From IMG/VR virus record IMGVR_UViG_3300036781_000814, positions 1-60,411 of that record: DNA of 60,411 nucleotides. One strand, 5' to 3'. The notes beneath the pieces are model-generated. The model was not told the DNA's origin. It was given only the letters and a program-made list of their open reading frames with translations, and searched no databases. A program made the position numbers and the translations under genes. Of this stretch, positions 48,663 through 57,976 are shown piece by piece; within the stretch, counting starts at the first letter, position 1; each line of letters starts with the position of its first letter. The DNA is from a virus.

Positions 48663-51600
48663 ATGAAAAAGTTCCTCACCATACTGCTTTTCATTCCCTG
48701 CCTTTTGCGAGGGCAGGCTAAATATTATGTGAAAGCCTCCGGGTCCGACGGCAATGCCGGGACCTCCAGTACGTTGGCGTGGGCAACGCTGGCGAAAGCT
48801 TGTACAACACCTGTTGCCGGAGATAGTGTGTTTGTGAATGGCGGAGATGTTTTCAATGAGACCTTTCGGCCTAAAACAGGAGTGGTGTACACGTCTTACG
48901 GCACCGGTAAGTTCGTGGTAGGCGGCTTTGTGACGTTGACGGGGTGGACCTCAGTAGGCGGTGGAGTATACCAGTCTACGTGTTCCGGATGCACACCAAG
49001 TACGAGCATGCTGCTGATGAACGGCAGTCAGCAGCCCTTCGCCCGTTATCCGAACACCGGTTATCTGACCTATCAGTCCTTCTCCGGAACCACTTCGATC
49101 ACCTCCAGCAGCCTGACAGGAACACCGAACTGGACGAATGGATATGTCGCTATTCGCGCATTCAACGCCGGTTTGGGCGTTCATAAGATCACTGCTCAAT
49201 CAGGAGGCACGATAACTTATACCAATGCCACGGGATGGACCCCTGCTGCAAACTTTGGTTTTTTCATCCTCAACGACTCATTGGCACTTGACACGCTGGG
49301 GGAATACATTCCAGGTCCCGGGTATATAAAAATGTTTTTCGGGGGCGCGTCGCCGGCATCCTACCTGGTGCAGGTCCCCAATCGGGATACGCTGGTCAGC
49401 TTTCCGAACGGTTCGAAGAACATCACCATCATAAACATGGACGCAGAGGGCGCCAATGTGATCGGGCTATACGGGGATAACGACACGTCAATTGTCATCA
49501 ATAATAGCGTCGTAGCATTCAGTGGCGGGACAGGCCAGCAGCTAAACCGCTGCGTGAATTGCCGCATTACCAACACCACAGTCCGCCGGTGCAATGAGAA
49601 CGGGATCATGATAGGGGATAGTTCCAAGAATGCTTACGTAGGCATGAACGACGTCCGGCATATCGGGGTGATCCCTGGACAGGGAACCTACCGCCAGGGC
49701 GATAGCTACAAGGGCATCAACACCCGGGGAGTGAAGACCATCACCGAGCTTAACCGCGTACACGCCATCGGCTATGATGGGATTTTGGGGTATAACGACT
49801 CCTCTATCTCGTACAATGTCATCGACTCTACCAACTTTGTCACAGATGATGGGGCCGGCATTTACCATCTGGGATATGACGCAGATACAACCCGCGTCCA
49901 TCTTATCCGGGGTAATGTGATATGGAATGCCGTGGGCGCAGCTGCGGGAACCAATAACCTTAGCTTTGCGCCAGCTTATGGGATATATGCCGACAACAAC
50001 AACACTGGATGTAATGTGGATAGCAATACGATCTATTCCTGCGCTCAGGCCGGGATTTTCTTCCACAACACCCGCCGCAGCAATATCACGAACAATAACG
50101 TGTACGCCTGCAAATACCAGCTGGACTTCCAGGGCGATGACGCGACAAAACCCATACGGGCGAATACTATAAAGCATAATGTGTTGGGATTAGCAAACTC
50201 CAGTCAAAGCCTTTGGAATATCGCTTCTTTCAATAACATTTATTTTACGAAGACGATAGGGGCGATAGATAGCAATGCTTACGGTTACACGAACCTGTCG
50301 AGCACGCCGTTTCAATACTATCCCCCGCTTTCCCAGACCTACAAACAATGGGGCGACTCCATCACAGAGACCAACACAACGATCCTGAATGCGCCGGATG
50401 CCTTCGCCGTCAATACCGGATCTTCTGCTATGGCATTGCGATCTAACCCTTGCTATGGCGATGCCGCCGGAACGAACTACGTCGGCAATAGCTCGATCCC
50501 CCGGTATTCCAGCAAACTCCTGTTTCTCAAATCGCCGTGTACGCTTCCCTCCCCGGATGTCAGCATCTGGGACTTATCGCGGATAGCGGTGGACATACAG
50601 CCGTCTGTAGCGCTTACCCCTCATTCTTTTGTGTTCGCCAATACAGCCGGTAGTGCTTCGACGTCGCGAAGCCTTTCCTATACCTTCTATTCCACGCCCG
50701 TAAGCGCCGATACCATAACGACCCCATCCGGATTTGAGGCGTCTATCGATAACGGTAGTAACTGGGCCACTACTTTCAACGGGATTGCGTCCGGTACTGG
50801 GTCGGCCCTGATCAGGGTAGCAGCCTCAACTGCGGCCGGGACCTACGCGGGCAATGTGGTGCTGAAGTCAAAGACGACGAAAGCGGTTTATGTGTCGGCT
50901 GTAGTCAGCTCCGGAGGCTCATTAAGCGCCAGCCCCTCCAGTATTACCGGTCTGAACGGAACGGCGGGATCAGCAGGAACCGCCCAGACAGTGATGGTCA
51001 CCTTTGCCGGAACGATGGTGACCGCTACTCCACCATCGAGCACAGAGATAAGCCAAGATGGAGGAGGTACATATAATGCGGTATCTCAGGTCTTTTCTAC
51101 CGGTTCGCCCTTAAGCCTGAAGATACGGACAACGGCAGCGGCTTCGGCCGGGTCAGTATCCGGCAATCTGCATCTATCCGGAACAGGTGGAGCGACTGCG
51201 GTAGATGTGCCGGTAACTGGAACTATCAGCGCCGTTTCCTCTGCCCTATTTAATTTCAGCGCTTCGGCTTCGACCGTGTCGGGCGCGACCAATGCGTTCG
51301 GTGACCCAACTGCCAGCCCAACATTCACGGATGGCACAACAGGATGGCAGGTGAAGATGCAGGGTGCCAACTGGGTGAAGTTTGGGGGATCTAATTACGG
51401 CGGCGTAGCCAATGGCGCGACCGCGGCTTCCGGTGATGGGATATTCACCATGGCACAAATCAACTCGAACCTCTATAACATCAACAGTTATTCTTCCCCT
51501 GCTCCTCAAATAATTATCGATAAGTCAGGCGGACTTGCAGCGGGCACCTATGCCATCTATCTTTTGGGAAGCATACCGACGAGTGTTTTCGACAACTCGG

Positions 51601-51848
51601 GTAATATGGAGTTCCATGTGGTCTTTGGTTCGGGTAGTGACAACCATGCGTACGTTGATCCCAACGGGAAACCAGCATCCACCGGCAATATTACCACTTC
51701 TGGACCAGGTACGGTAACGAGCGGATCATTCACGGGGACGATTACAGCAGGGCAGACTATCAAGATCTGGGTGACGAAAGGAACCGCCGGCGGAAATCTG
51801 GGCGCGCTGGGATACATAAACGCGCTCAAAATTGTAAAAACGAATTAA
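48663..51848 (+). CDS. Exported right-handed beta-helix protein with Ig-like domains
   Basis: 1061 residues. Signal peptide MKKFLTILLFIPCLLRGQA. The next ~500 residues have many Asn/Gly ladders (NNSVV, RITNTTVRR, SNITNNNVYACK) typical of pectate-lyase-like beta helices; these fold as trimeric tailspikes or polysaccharide lyases. Two or three Ig-like stretches follow (about 660-870). No catalytic residues can be named. Coupled to the next gene by an overlap of one base. Confidence 0.65.
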   Translation: MKKFLTILLFIPCLLRGQAKYYVKASGSDGNAGTSSTLAWATLAKACTTPVAGDSVFVNGGDVFNETFRPKTGVVYTSYGTGKFVVGGFVTLTGWTSVGGGVYQSTCSGCTPSTSMLLMNGSQQPFARYPNTGYLTYQSFSGTTSITSSSLTGTPNWTNGYVAIRAFNAGLGVHKITAQSGGTITYTNATGWTPAANFGFFILNDSLALDTLGEYIPGPGYIKMFFGGASPASYLVQVPNRDTLVSFPNGSKNITIINMDAEGANVIGLYGDNDTSIVINNSVVAFSGGTGQQLNRCVNCRITNTTVRRCNENGIMIGDSSKNAYVGMNDVRHIGVIPGQGTYRQGDSYKGINTRGVKTITELNRVHAIGYDGILGYNDSSISYNVIDSTNFVTDDGAGIYHLGYDADTTRVHLIRGNVIWNAVGAAAGTNNLSFAPAYGIYADNNNTGCNVDSNTIYSCAQAGIFFHNTRRSNITNNNVYACKYQLDFQGDDATKPIRANTIKHNVLGLANSSQSLWNIASFNNIYFTKTIGAIDSNAYGYTNLSSTPFQYYPPLSQTYKQWGDSITETNTTILNAPDAFAVNTGSSAMALRSNPCYGDAAGTNYVGNSSIPRYSSKLLFLKSPCTLPSPDVSIWDLSRIAVDIQPSVALTPHSFVFANTAGSASTSRSLSYTFYSTPVSADTITTPSGFEASIDNGSNWATTFNGIASGTGSALIRVAASTAAGTYAGNVVLKSKTTKAVYVSAVVSSGGSLSASPSSITGLNGTAGSAGTAQTVMVTFAGTMVTATPPSSTEISQDGGGTYNAVSQVFSTGSPLSLKIRTTAAASAGSVSGNLHLSGTGGATAVDVPVTGTISAVSSALFNFSASASTVSGATNAFGDPTASPTFTDGTTGWQVKMQGANWVKFGGSNYGGVANGATAASGDGIFTMAQINSNLYNINSYSSPAPQIIIDKSGGLAAGTYAIYLLGSIPTSVFDNSGNMEFHVVFGSGSDNHAYVDPNGKPASTGNITTSGPGTVTSGSFTGTITAGQTIKIWVTKGTAGGNLGALGYINALKIVKTN

Positions 51849-53794
51849 TGAGAAAACTTCTTTTCATACTTTTATTTTTTCCGGCGCTCGCGCATGCTCA
51901 ATGGACAGGGTCCGGCGGCGAGTATGTGCCACTGTTGTTAAATACGGCCACTCACCGGGCATATACGCTCAATAATGGAGTGCCGACTATCGTAACAAGC
52001 CCAACTAACGTCTCACAGGTTATTGGAGGTCCGCATAGCGCTGCTTTGATTGATAATTTGGGAAACGTATGGGCAAAGGGACAGAACGGTAACGGTGTGG
52101 TCCCTTGTGGCTCTACCGCCGATCAAGCTAATTTTGTGATGTGCATGACCGATAACCTTGGAGCAACGCTAGATCCCGTGGTACAGGTCTTCCTAGGCGG
52201 TAACGGTAATCATGGATTGTTTTGGAATATATTCGCCGTCACCTCAACCGGTAAACTCTACGGAGCCGGTGAGATGGAGGGGTATGTACAGGGCGATGGA
52301 ACAGCTGGAGATGCCATTAACACGAGGTGGGTCCGCATCGATGTAGGCGGCGAACTAGTTACGAAAATTCAGGGCGGCTATGGTATGCTTGCAATGACTT
52401 CTCTGGGTCACACGTATACATGGGGAGCAGATAAGGACCCCTATGTCAACGGTCAGGGGAACAGTGTAGGGAATGGTCCGGTGCAAATTTCTTTGGGCGC
52501 CGGGAGAACAGCAATTGATATCGCCAGCAATGGACTGGTCCATGTGATCGTCCTAGACAATGGTGACGAGCTGGCGACCAGCCAGCAATTCCTCAATGAT
52601 TACACTGGATTATATCCGACAGCCACAACTAAGAACTTTCAAAATGTAACGGCTTTTTTGAATCTTCCAGCACACCCGAAAGCAGTCTCAATGAATAGCT
52701 CAACGACATATGCAATCCTGACAACAGGTGCATTATGGGCTTGGGGCGACAATTCTTGTGGCACCATCGGCAACGGTGATATGCTGGATTGGGGAGCGTA
52801 CAAGTGTTGCCCAGGTCCCAGCAGCGGAAGTCCTGCTCGTTACGCTTATGACAATGGAAATCACGAACACATGGTGATCCACCCCGTCGAAGTCATACCC
52901 GGCAAACTGGATTGGATGAAAGTTATTGGAAGTCCGTCAAATTCCTGGTTCGCCTATGCCAATGACTCTTTGGGTAGGTTCTACACATGGGGGCGTAACA
53001 AGTTTGGACCCCTTGTTAACGGGATCATCGGCGCCAATCCAATCAACGGAGCTATTGGCGCAGCTTATCCGGATTCATATGAAGATCCTAATGTAACGGA
53101 GCGCTTCCCGGGCTCTATCACTTCTTATACAGAGAGCACTAGTCAGTATTGCATTCTGAATCCGTCAGGAACACCGTGCAATACTTATTCAATCCCGACA
53201 AACACAAAACCAACTTCTGTATTTACGGCCACGTATATCGGAAATGGCAAGGTCGTCCTGGATAATTCAGCGTCTACGGATAATGTCCGAATTGTTTACA
53301 GGATTTTTTCTCAGACGGCCGGCACATCGCTACTGCTAAGAGTTCGAACAGGGGAAACTGACACTCTTACCGGCGCGACGCCGGGTGTCTATACCTTCAA
53401 ATCGGTAATTAGGGACAATGGCTGGCTTTCTGATTCATCGACGGCCACCGTGACAGTATCAGACGGAACCCCGCCAACCGTAACCCCCGGAGGCCCCTAC
53501 ACAATTACGCTTCCCACCAACTCCCAGGTGATAACCGTCACAGCTACCGGCAACGGCGGAGCCACGATCACGGGCTATGCGTGGACAAAGACGTCAGGAC
53601 CCGGCGCGACAACCATCACTGGAAATACAACCAGAACGCCGACGGTATCAGGATTGCAGCAAGGAGCCTATGTCTTTAATTGTGTCGTGACTGATAGTAA
53701 CGGCAGCACGACCGGCGCGGACGTAAGCGTAACGGTGAACCCGGCAAGCTGCACAAATTGTGTCACCCTTCCAATACGAGTAAAATTAAACTAA
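51848..53794 (+). CDS. Exported RCC1-like propeller protein
   Basis: 648 residues. Signal peptide ending AHA|QWTG. Then several blades with the RCC1 pattern G-YxWG or G-LWAWGDNSCGTIGNGD, GRFYTWGRNKFGPL, TWGAD, which form a seven-bladed propeller. A PKD/Ig-like domain follows (PTVTPGGPYTITLPTNSQVI ...). Unusual on a phage; presumably a binding platform outside the cell or on the virion. Confidence 0.6.
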   Translation: MRKLLFILLFFPALAHAQWTGSGGEYVPLLLNTATHRAYTLNNGVPTIVTSPTNVSQVIGGPHSAALIDNLGNVWAKGQNGNGVVPCGSTADQANFVMCMTDNLGATLDPVVQVFLGGNGNHGLFWNIFAVTSTGKLYGAGEMEGYVQGDGTAGDAINTRWVRIDVGGELVTKIQGGYGMLAMTSLGHTYTWGADKDPYVNGQGNSVGNGPVQISLGAGRTAIDIASNGLVHVIVLDNGDELATSQQFLNDYTGLYPTATTKNFQNVTAFLNLPAHPKAVSMNSSTTYAILTTGALWAWGDNSCGTIGNGDMLDWGAYKCCPGPSSGSPARYAYDNGNHEHMVIHPVEVIPGKLDWMKVIGSPSNSWFAYANDSLGRFYTWGRNKFGPLVNGIIGANPINGAIGAAYPDSYEDPNVTERFPGSITSYTESTSQYCILNPSGTPCNTYSIPTNTKPTSVFTATYIGNGKVVLDNSASTDNVRIVYRIFSQTAGTSLLLRVRTGETDTLTGATPGVYTFKSVIRDNGWLSDSSTATVTVSDGTPPTVTPGGPYTITLPTNSQVITVTATGNGGATITGYAWTKTSGPGATTITGNTTRTPTVSGLQQGAYVFNCVVTDSNGSTTGADVSVTVNPASCTNCVTLPIRVKLN

Positions 53795-53795
53795 T

Positions 53796-54293
53796 ATGAA
53801 GAAGATCATCCTATCAATTTCGATTCTTATCTCGCTCGCGGCTTCCGCTCAAACCAGTTCGCAGCTGGGGGAGCTATTCTACTTCCTTCCTGTATCCGGC
53901 GCTCAGCGGGTGCATTCGTCTGATTCCGTGAATGTGTTTGCCACGCTGGTAACCAGCAGTACCATTACCAGCATGACCGTTGCGCAGACCGGAGGGCCTA
54001 CTGTGACTATCCCAGCCGGCCAGCCGGTTTATACGTCCGGGGTGCTTGCTGTGCGAAACTTCTGGCTGCAAGGCCTTGCGCCGGGGGCGTACACCTTCAA
54101 GTTTACAGGCGTCACTCAATCGGGTAGTACGGGATCATTCACGGAGACCGTGACCGTTATCCCGGATGTTGTCTGCCCGCCTGTGCCCGCGCAGAGGGTA
54201 GCTACTTCGGTAACCTTCACGATCAACGGCGTAGCGGTAACGGTGCCGGCAACAGGGCTGAAGATTACTTATAACAATGGATCATCTCAATAA
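53796..54293 (+). CDS. Exported beta-sandwich protein (165 aa)
   Basis: 165 residues with signal peptide MKKIILSISILISLAASA|Q. The rest is an Ig-like beta protein rich in Thr, Val and Gly. Last of four adjacent secreted-type genes (44844-54293). Function unknown; probably surface adhesion. Confidence 0.6.
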   Translation: MKKIILSISILISLAASAQTSSQLGELFYFLPVSGAQRVHSSDSVNVFATLVTSSTITSMTVAQTGGPTVTIPAGQPVYTSGVLAVRNFWLQGLAPGAYTFKFTGVTQSGSTGSFTETVTVIPDVVCPPVPAQRVATSVTFTINGVAVTVPATGLKITYNNGSSQ

Positions 54294-54313
54294 ACGATCT
54301 CAAAAGCATTTTT

Positions 54314-54760
54314 ATGCAACGATTAAATATCGCTACACTGATTCTGGATGACGACCGGGACATGCTCATGTTCATTGAGGATGCCCTGAAAGAAAACCAT
54401 ATCACTAACTACCACCTCTTCCAGGAGGATGCCTCTTTTTTGGAAAAGATTGGGGAGAATATGCACATTCTTGTGATCGATCACCACCTGAATGCAGGAC
54501 TTACGGGCCTGGACGTGATGGCACGGGCGATTGAAAAGAACCCAAATGTTTTTGTGATCGCCATGTCCGGCACGAGTGACCCCCAGCTGATCGTCGACTA
54601 CCTGAATGGCGGATGCAACCGGTTTATCTTAAAAGAGCGCAAAGATTATCTGCATAAACTGGTGGAATACATCAAAGCGGGGATAGATCGATTCATGAGG
54701 GATATGGAATTTTTCCGACGCCAGGAACAGCATTTAGGTTTCACCATACCCACAAATTAG
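54314..54760 (+). CDS. Stand-alone response-regulator receiver protein
   Basis: 148 residues, a single CheY-like receiver. The acidic trio is Asp12-Asp13-Asp14, the phospho-acceptor Asp56 in LVIDHHL, switch residues Ser85 and Thr87 in MSGTSD, and Lys107 in FILKE. No output domain. It sits right behind the secreted adhesin genes and before the lysis genes. It might tap a host two-component pathway to time lysis; no kinase is encoded in the window. Confidence 0.8.
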   Translation: MQRLNIATLILDDDRDMLMFIEDALKENHITNYHLFQEDASFLEKIGENMHILVIDHHLNAGLTGLDVMARAIEKNPNVFVIAMSGTSDPQLIVDYLNGGCNRFILKERKDYLHKLVEYIKAGIDRFMRDMEFFRRQEQHLGFTIPTN

Positions 54761-54767
54761 AAAGAAG

Positions 54768-55028
54768 ATGGATCCGAATCTTGTCAAAGCTATTGCTCAG
54801 TTCCTGGGAAGCCTGGGGATTACCATATTCACAGTCATGCGCATGATGGTAGCCAAGGTTAGTAAGATGGCCGAACGGATGCTAAAGCTTGAAGAGCAGG
54901 TCAGGCATAACCGGGAATTGATCGAGACAGAGGTTGAAAATATGAAGGAGAAAATTCAGAGTGAGCGGCTGGATTTCAAGGAGCGCTTGAAGGAAATCAC
55001 CGACTACATGTATAACCGACCTCGTTAA
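54768..55028 (+). CDS. Membrane-associated coiled-coil protein (86 aa)
   Basis: 86 residues: an N-terminal hydrophobic stretch (VKAIAQFLGSLGITIFTVMR) followed by a long charged coiled coil. Short and located at the lysis module; a holin or holin-regulator is possible. Confidence 0.5.
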   Translation: MDPNLVKAIAQFLGSLGITIFTVMRMMVAKVSKMAERMLKLEEQVRHNRELIETEVENMKEKIQSERLDFKERLKEITDYMYNRPR

Positions 55029-55038
55029 AATACACATC

Positions 55039-55497
55039 ATGAAAAAAGTAAAAATTGTCCATGTCGCGCTGGTTGCCGGCGCGCTGTTTTCATTTCAGAG
55101 CCCCATGGGCGACTCCGTGCAGGCTGACCAGGTTACGCAGCGAACAGTGGAGTCCTATGCAGATAGCGTCCATAATACGGACAGCGTGATCAAGGTGGCG
55201 GTGCAGACTACGGCCGAGACCATCGCGCCGGCGGATACAACCGTAGGGCCGTTTAAACTGCCGACCTGGTTATTGACCCTTTTGACTGCAATTAGCGCCG
55301 GGGCAACCTTCGCCCAATGGCTGCTCAAAAGAATCCCGACGGATGTAAGCATTAAGATCCCGGGTTGGGTGGGAGTTGTGCTCGACGCGCTCACTTTCTG
55401 GCAACCTGATAAAAGCACAGCTGTCCGGCCTACTGCCCCTCCGCCTGTTCAAAATGGCGTTGAGAAGCCAGCGCTAAAGGACCTGCAGAACCATTAG
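55039..55497 (+). CDS. Holin-like membrane protein (152 aa)
   Basis: 152 residues, with an N-terminal hydrophobic segment (residues ~7-19) and a stronger one at about 75-94 (WLLTLLTAISAGATFAQWLL), then a Pro-rich tail. Position before lipoprotein and lysozyme suits a holin. No firm family assignment. Confidence 0.5.
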   Translation: MKKVKIVHVALVAGALFSFQSPMGDSVQADQVTQRTVESYADSVHNTDSVIKVAVQTTAETIAPADTTVGPFKLPTWLLTLLTAISAGATFAQWLLKRIPTDVSIKIPGWVGVVLDALTFWQPDKSTAVRPTAPPPVQNGVEKPALKDLQNH

Positions 55498-55528
55498 TAA
55501 TTACTTTCCTCATTTATAAAAAACATCT

Positions 55529-55993
55529 ATGCGTTTCAAAATCTTCCTTTCGCTGATCGCTATTATTACTTTCGCCAGCTGCTCGGCGCAGTCTTTCTTT
55601 AAGCCCATACCAAAGCAGCCGCAGCGGGCTCGCTTTATTCAGGTCTATGGCGACTCTGTTATTGCCTCTCCATCTGTGCCCACTACGACAGCCTTCCGCC
55701 CGATATTGAATGCGGTTACGTATTCCGAACCCGATCATATCGCAATGGCAGGGATAGGGGTGTCCTATCAGTGGCTGAAATACAATAACACTACTCAGAA
55801 ATGGGAGACGACGTTTGCCATCAATGGACTTTTTTACGGTGGCGCGGGGCTGGCGTCGCCGAATCAGGGTATATATGCGGCCGGGCCTTCCATAAGCCTG
55901 TTAAACGGATTCATCTCCTTTGGCGGGGCCTACAACTTCACAACTAAGAAGATTGGGCCCACCCTGGGAATTAATGTTCAGCTTAACAACTAA
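55529..55993 (+). CDS. Lipoprotein of the lysis region (154 aa)
   Basis: 154 residues; lipoprotein signal with lipobox FAS|C at Cys18. The rest is beta-rich (GVSYQWLKYN, TFAINGLFYGGAG) and resembles a small outer-membrane barrel or lipoprotein. It sits 30 bases after the holin-like gene and six before the lysozyme, so a spanin-like role is conceivable. Confidence 0.6.
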   Translation: MRFKIFLSLIAIITFASCSAQSFFKPIPKQPQRARFIQVYGDSVIASPSVPTTTAFRPILNAVTYSEPDHIAMAGIGVSYQWLKYNNTTQKWETTFAINGLFYGGAGLASPNQGIYAAGPSISLLNGFISFGGAYNFTTKKIGPTLGINVQLNN

Positions 55994-55998
55994 AAACT

Positions 55999-56457
55999 AT
56001 GCGCATTTCAGACAAGGGATTGGATCTCATTAAGTACATGGAGGGTTGTATCCTGCATCCGTATCTCGACCAGGCGGGCGTTCCCACGATCGGGTGGGGA
56101 TCGACAATATACTCCACTGGAGACCATGTCTCAATGCAGGACAGGCGATTAACTCAGGATCAGGCTGACAAGCTGTTGGACTGGCAAGTCGCTGTTGTAG
56201 CCCTTGCCGTCACAAAGATGACGCCGGGTGGGTTAAACCAAAACCAGTTCGACGCCCTGGTCGACTTCGCTTACAATGTCGGATTGGGGGCGCTCAAGGG
56301 ATCCACCGCACTGAAGCTGATTATGGCGAACCCAAATGATCCAGGCATCGCGACCGCCCTGAAATTGTGGAACAAGATACATGTGGATGGCGCTCTGGTG
56401 GTGTGCGAGGACCTGGTGAAGCGCAGGCAGAAAGAGGTCGAATTATATTTTTCCTAA
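55999..56457 (+). CDS. Phage lysozyme (GH24 endolysin)
   Basis: 152 residues. The catalytic triad spacing is right for T4-type lysozymes: Glu15, Asp24 and Thr30 in MEGCILHPYLDQAGVPTIGW, followed by NQNQFDALVDFAYNVG and the final RRQKEVELY. It would cut the cell-wall glycan to release phages. No signal peptide, so export depends on the holin. Confidence 0.9.
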   Translation: MRISDKGLDLIKYMEGCILHPYLDQAGVPTIGWGSTIYSTGDHVSMQDRRLTQDQADKLLDWQVAVVALAVTKMTPGGLNQNQFDALVDFAYNVGLGALKGSTALKLIMANPNDPGIATALKLWNKIHVDGALVVCEDLVKRRQKEVELYFS

Positions 56458-56618
56458 TTCAATATTCGATCATGGGCATGGCAGTAATAGTTTTTGTGCT
56501 CGTCGGGGCAGTCGGGTTAATCTGGCTGCTTGGACCCATGTTCCGGCCAAAAGAGGCAAGGACGCAATTTGTTTTAACAACAATTATTTATAAACACTTA
56601 AAATTCGAGGGAATTATT

Positions 56619-56999
56619 ATGAGTAGCAAGCTTAACATCAAGGAGTTCGTAAAAGGCACTTTCGGAATCGTAAAGCACGATGACCAAACTCCCATTGAGG
56701 CGACTTTCGCCAATGAAAAATTCACATCAGCGGACGAGACGATCGCAAAGGTCGCTCAGGATCCGACAGACACTGCCGATACGGCGATCGTAGATATCGA
56801 AGGGGTCGCTGAGGGCGAGACAGATATAACCGTTGAAGTTGACGCGACTTACGTGGATCCCATCACGCTGCAGGAAGTGACAAAGCATAAGACCGCCATT
56901 GTGCATGTCACAATCTCAGCGCCGACAAGTGACACAGAAACAGACCTGGTTGTTACACTCGGCGATCCACAGCCCGTTGTTGATCAATCCGCGCAGTAA
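56619..56999 (+). CDS. Ig-like hypothetical protein (126 aa)
   Basis: 126 residues from ATG 56619, preceded by gaggga. Beta-rich with a repeated ITVEVDATYV / TAIVHVTIS feel, like the small Ig-type virion proteins of Bacteroidota phages. The frame stays open upstream to ATG 56472, where about 22 hydrophobic residues (MGMAVIVFVLVGAVGLIWLL) read as a transmembrane segment; that start would give one 175-residue anchored protein. I prefer two products but cannot exclude the fusion. Confidence 0.55.
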   Translation: MSSKLNIKEFVKGTFGIVKHDDQTPIEATFANEKFTSADETIAKVAQDPTDTADTAIVDIEGVAEGETDITVEVDATYVDPITLQEVTKHKTAIVHVTISAPTSDTETDLVVTLGDPQPVVDQSAQ

Positions 57000-57034
57000 C
57001 CCATCAGGGTTTTTTCTCATAAGCAGTTAGTTAC

Positions 57035-57064
57035 CCCGGCCTGTTCTCAGGCTGGGTTTTTTTT
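57035..57064 (+). terminator. Terminator after the structural and lysis genes
   Basis: Stem cccggcctg (57035-57043) with caggctggg (57048-57056), nine pairs with one G-T, loop ttct, then eight T residues (57057-57064). The loop and stem core gcctgttctcagg also occur at 2798-2810, next to the tRNA. Confidence 0.85.
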
Positions 57065-57100
57065 GAGGGAACAAGCATTAACCCCTTAAAAAAATAGACC

Positions 57101-57901
57101 ATGTCACAAATCAGAATGAGGCCTCCGCTGACTTACTATGGCGGAAAGCAGAAATTAGCCAGTGAAATAATTTCCCGTATCCCCGAACACACGCTTTACG
57201 CTTCGGTTTTCGCCGGCGGCGCTGCTGAGTTCTTTGCAAAGGAGCCCAGCGAGATCGAGATCCTCAACGACACCAACAAGGAGGTGATGAATTTCTACCA
57301 GGTGGTAAAGACGAAATTCATCGACCTGGAGAAGATGATCAAGATCAGCCTGCACAGCAGAGATCTCCACCGCGATGCCGGCATTATCTATGGCGCCCCG
57401 CATCTGTTCACCGATATCCAGCGGGCGTGGGCCGTCTGGATCCTGGCCGCCCAAAGTTTCTCCAGCATGCTCGATGGCACCTGGGGATACGACAAGACGC
57501 GAAACCAGACCAGTAAGAAAGTCGAGAGCAAGAAAGTCTCTTTCACCGAAGACTACGCCATCCGCCTGCAGAACGTCCAGCTGGAGTGTGCCAATGCCAT
57601 TTATATCATTCAAAGTAGGGATACCGTCAACAGCTTTTTCTATTGCGATCCCCCATACTTCAACTCGGACTGCGGGCATTATGGCGGATACTCAAGGAGT
57701 GATTTTTTAGGGCTTTTGAATAGCCTGGCCCAGATTGAGGGGAGATTCCTGCTTTCGTCATATCCCTCGCCCGAGCTGGCTGAATTTGTCAAGGCCCGAA
57801 ATTGGCAAATTGTCGAATTCGAGCAGACGGTGTCAGTCAATGCAAAGGGAAAGAACGGGAAGAAGAAAATCGAAGTCCTGACGGCCAACTATCCAATTTA
57901 A
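57101..57901 (+). CDS. D12-class N6-adenine DNA methyltransferase (Dam-like)
   Basis: 266 residues. Motif I region YYGGK (residues 12-16) and VFAGGAAEFF, motif IV DPPY at 183-186, both as in Dam/D12 adenine methylases. It would methylate adenine in a short target, often GATC, protecting phage DNA from host restriction. No partner nuclease is seen, so it is an orphan methylase. Confidence 0.9.
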   Translation: MSQIRMRPPLTYYGGKQKLASEIISRIPEHTLYASVFAGGAAEFFAKEPSEIEILNDTNKEVMNFYQVVKTKFIDLEKMIKISLHSRDLHRDAGIIYGAPHLFTDIQRAWAVWILAAQSFSSMLDGTWGYDKTRNQTSKKVESKKVSFTEDYAIRLQNVQLECANAIYIIQSRDTVNSFFYCDPPYFNSDCGHYGGYSRSDFLGLLNSLAQIEGRFLLSSYPSPELAEFVKARNWQIVEFEQTVSVNAKGKNGKKKIEVLTANYPI

Positions 57902-57903
57902 CG

Positions 57904-57940
57904 AAGGATGCCTTCCAAACCAGGGAGGCATCCTTTTTTT
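57904..57940 (+). terminator. Terminator after the methylase
   Basis: Stem aaggatgcct (57904-57913) with aggcatcctt (57926-57935), ten perfect pairs, and an unbroken T run from 57934 to 57940. Confidence 0.85.
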
Positions 57941-57976
57941 GAACGCTGTTCCCAATCTTCCTTTTACCTTAGAGGA

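Noticed and set aside
49542-50177. 211-codon minus-strand frame
   Set aside because: Shadow of the beta-helix protein, whose repeats keep the other strand open.
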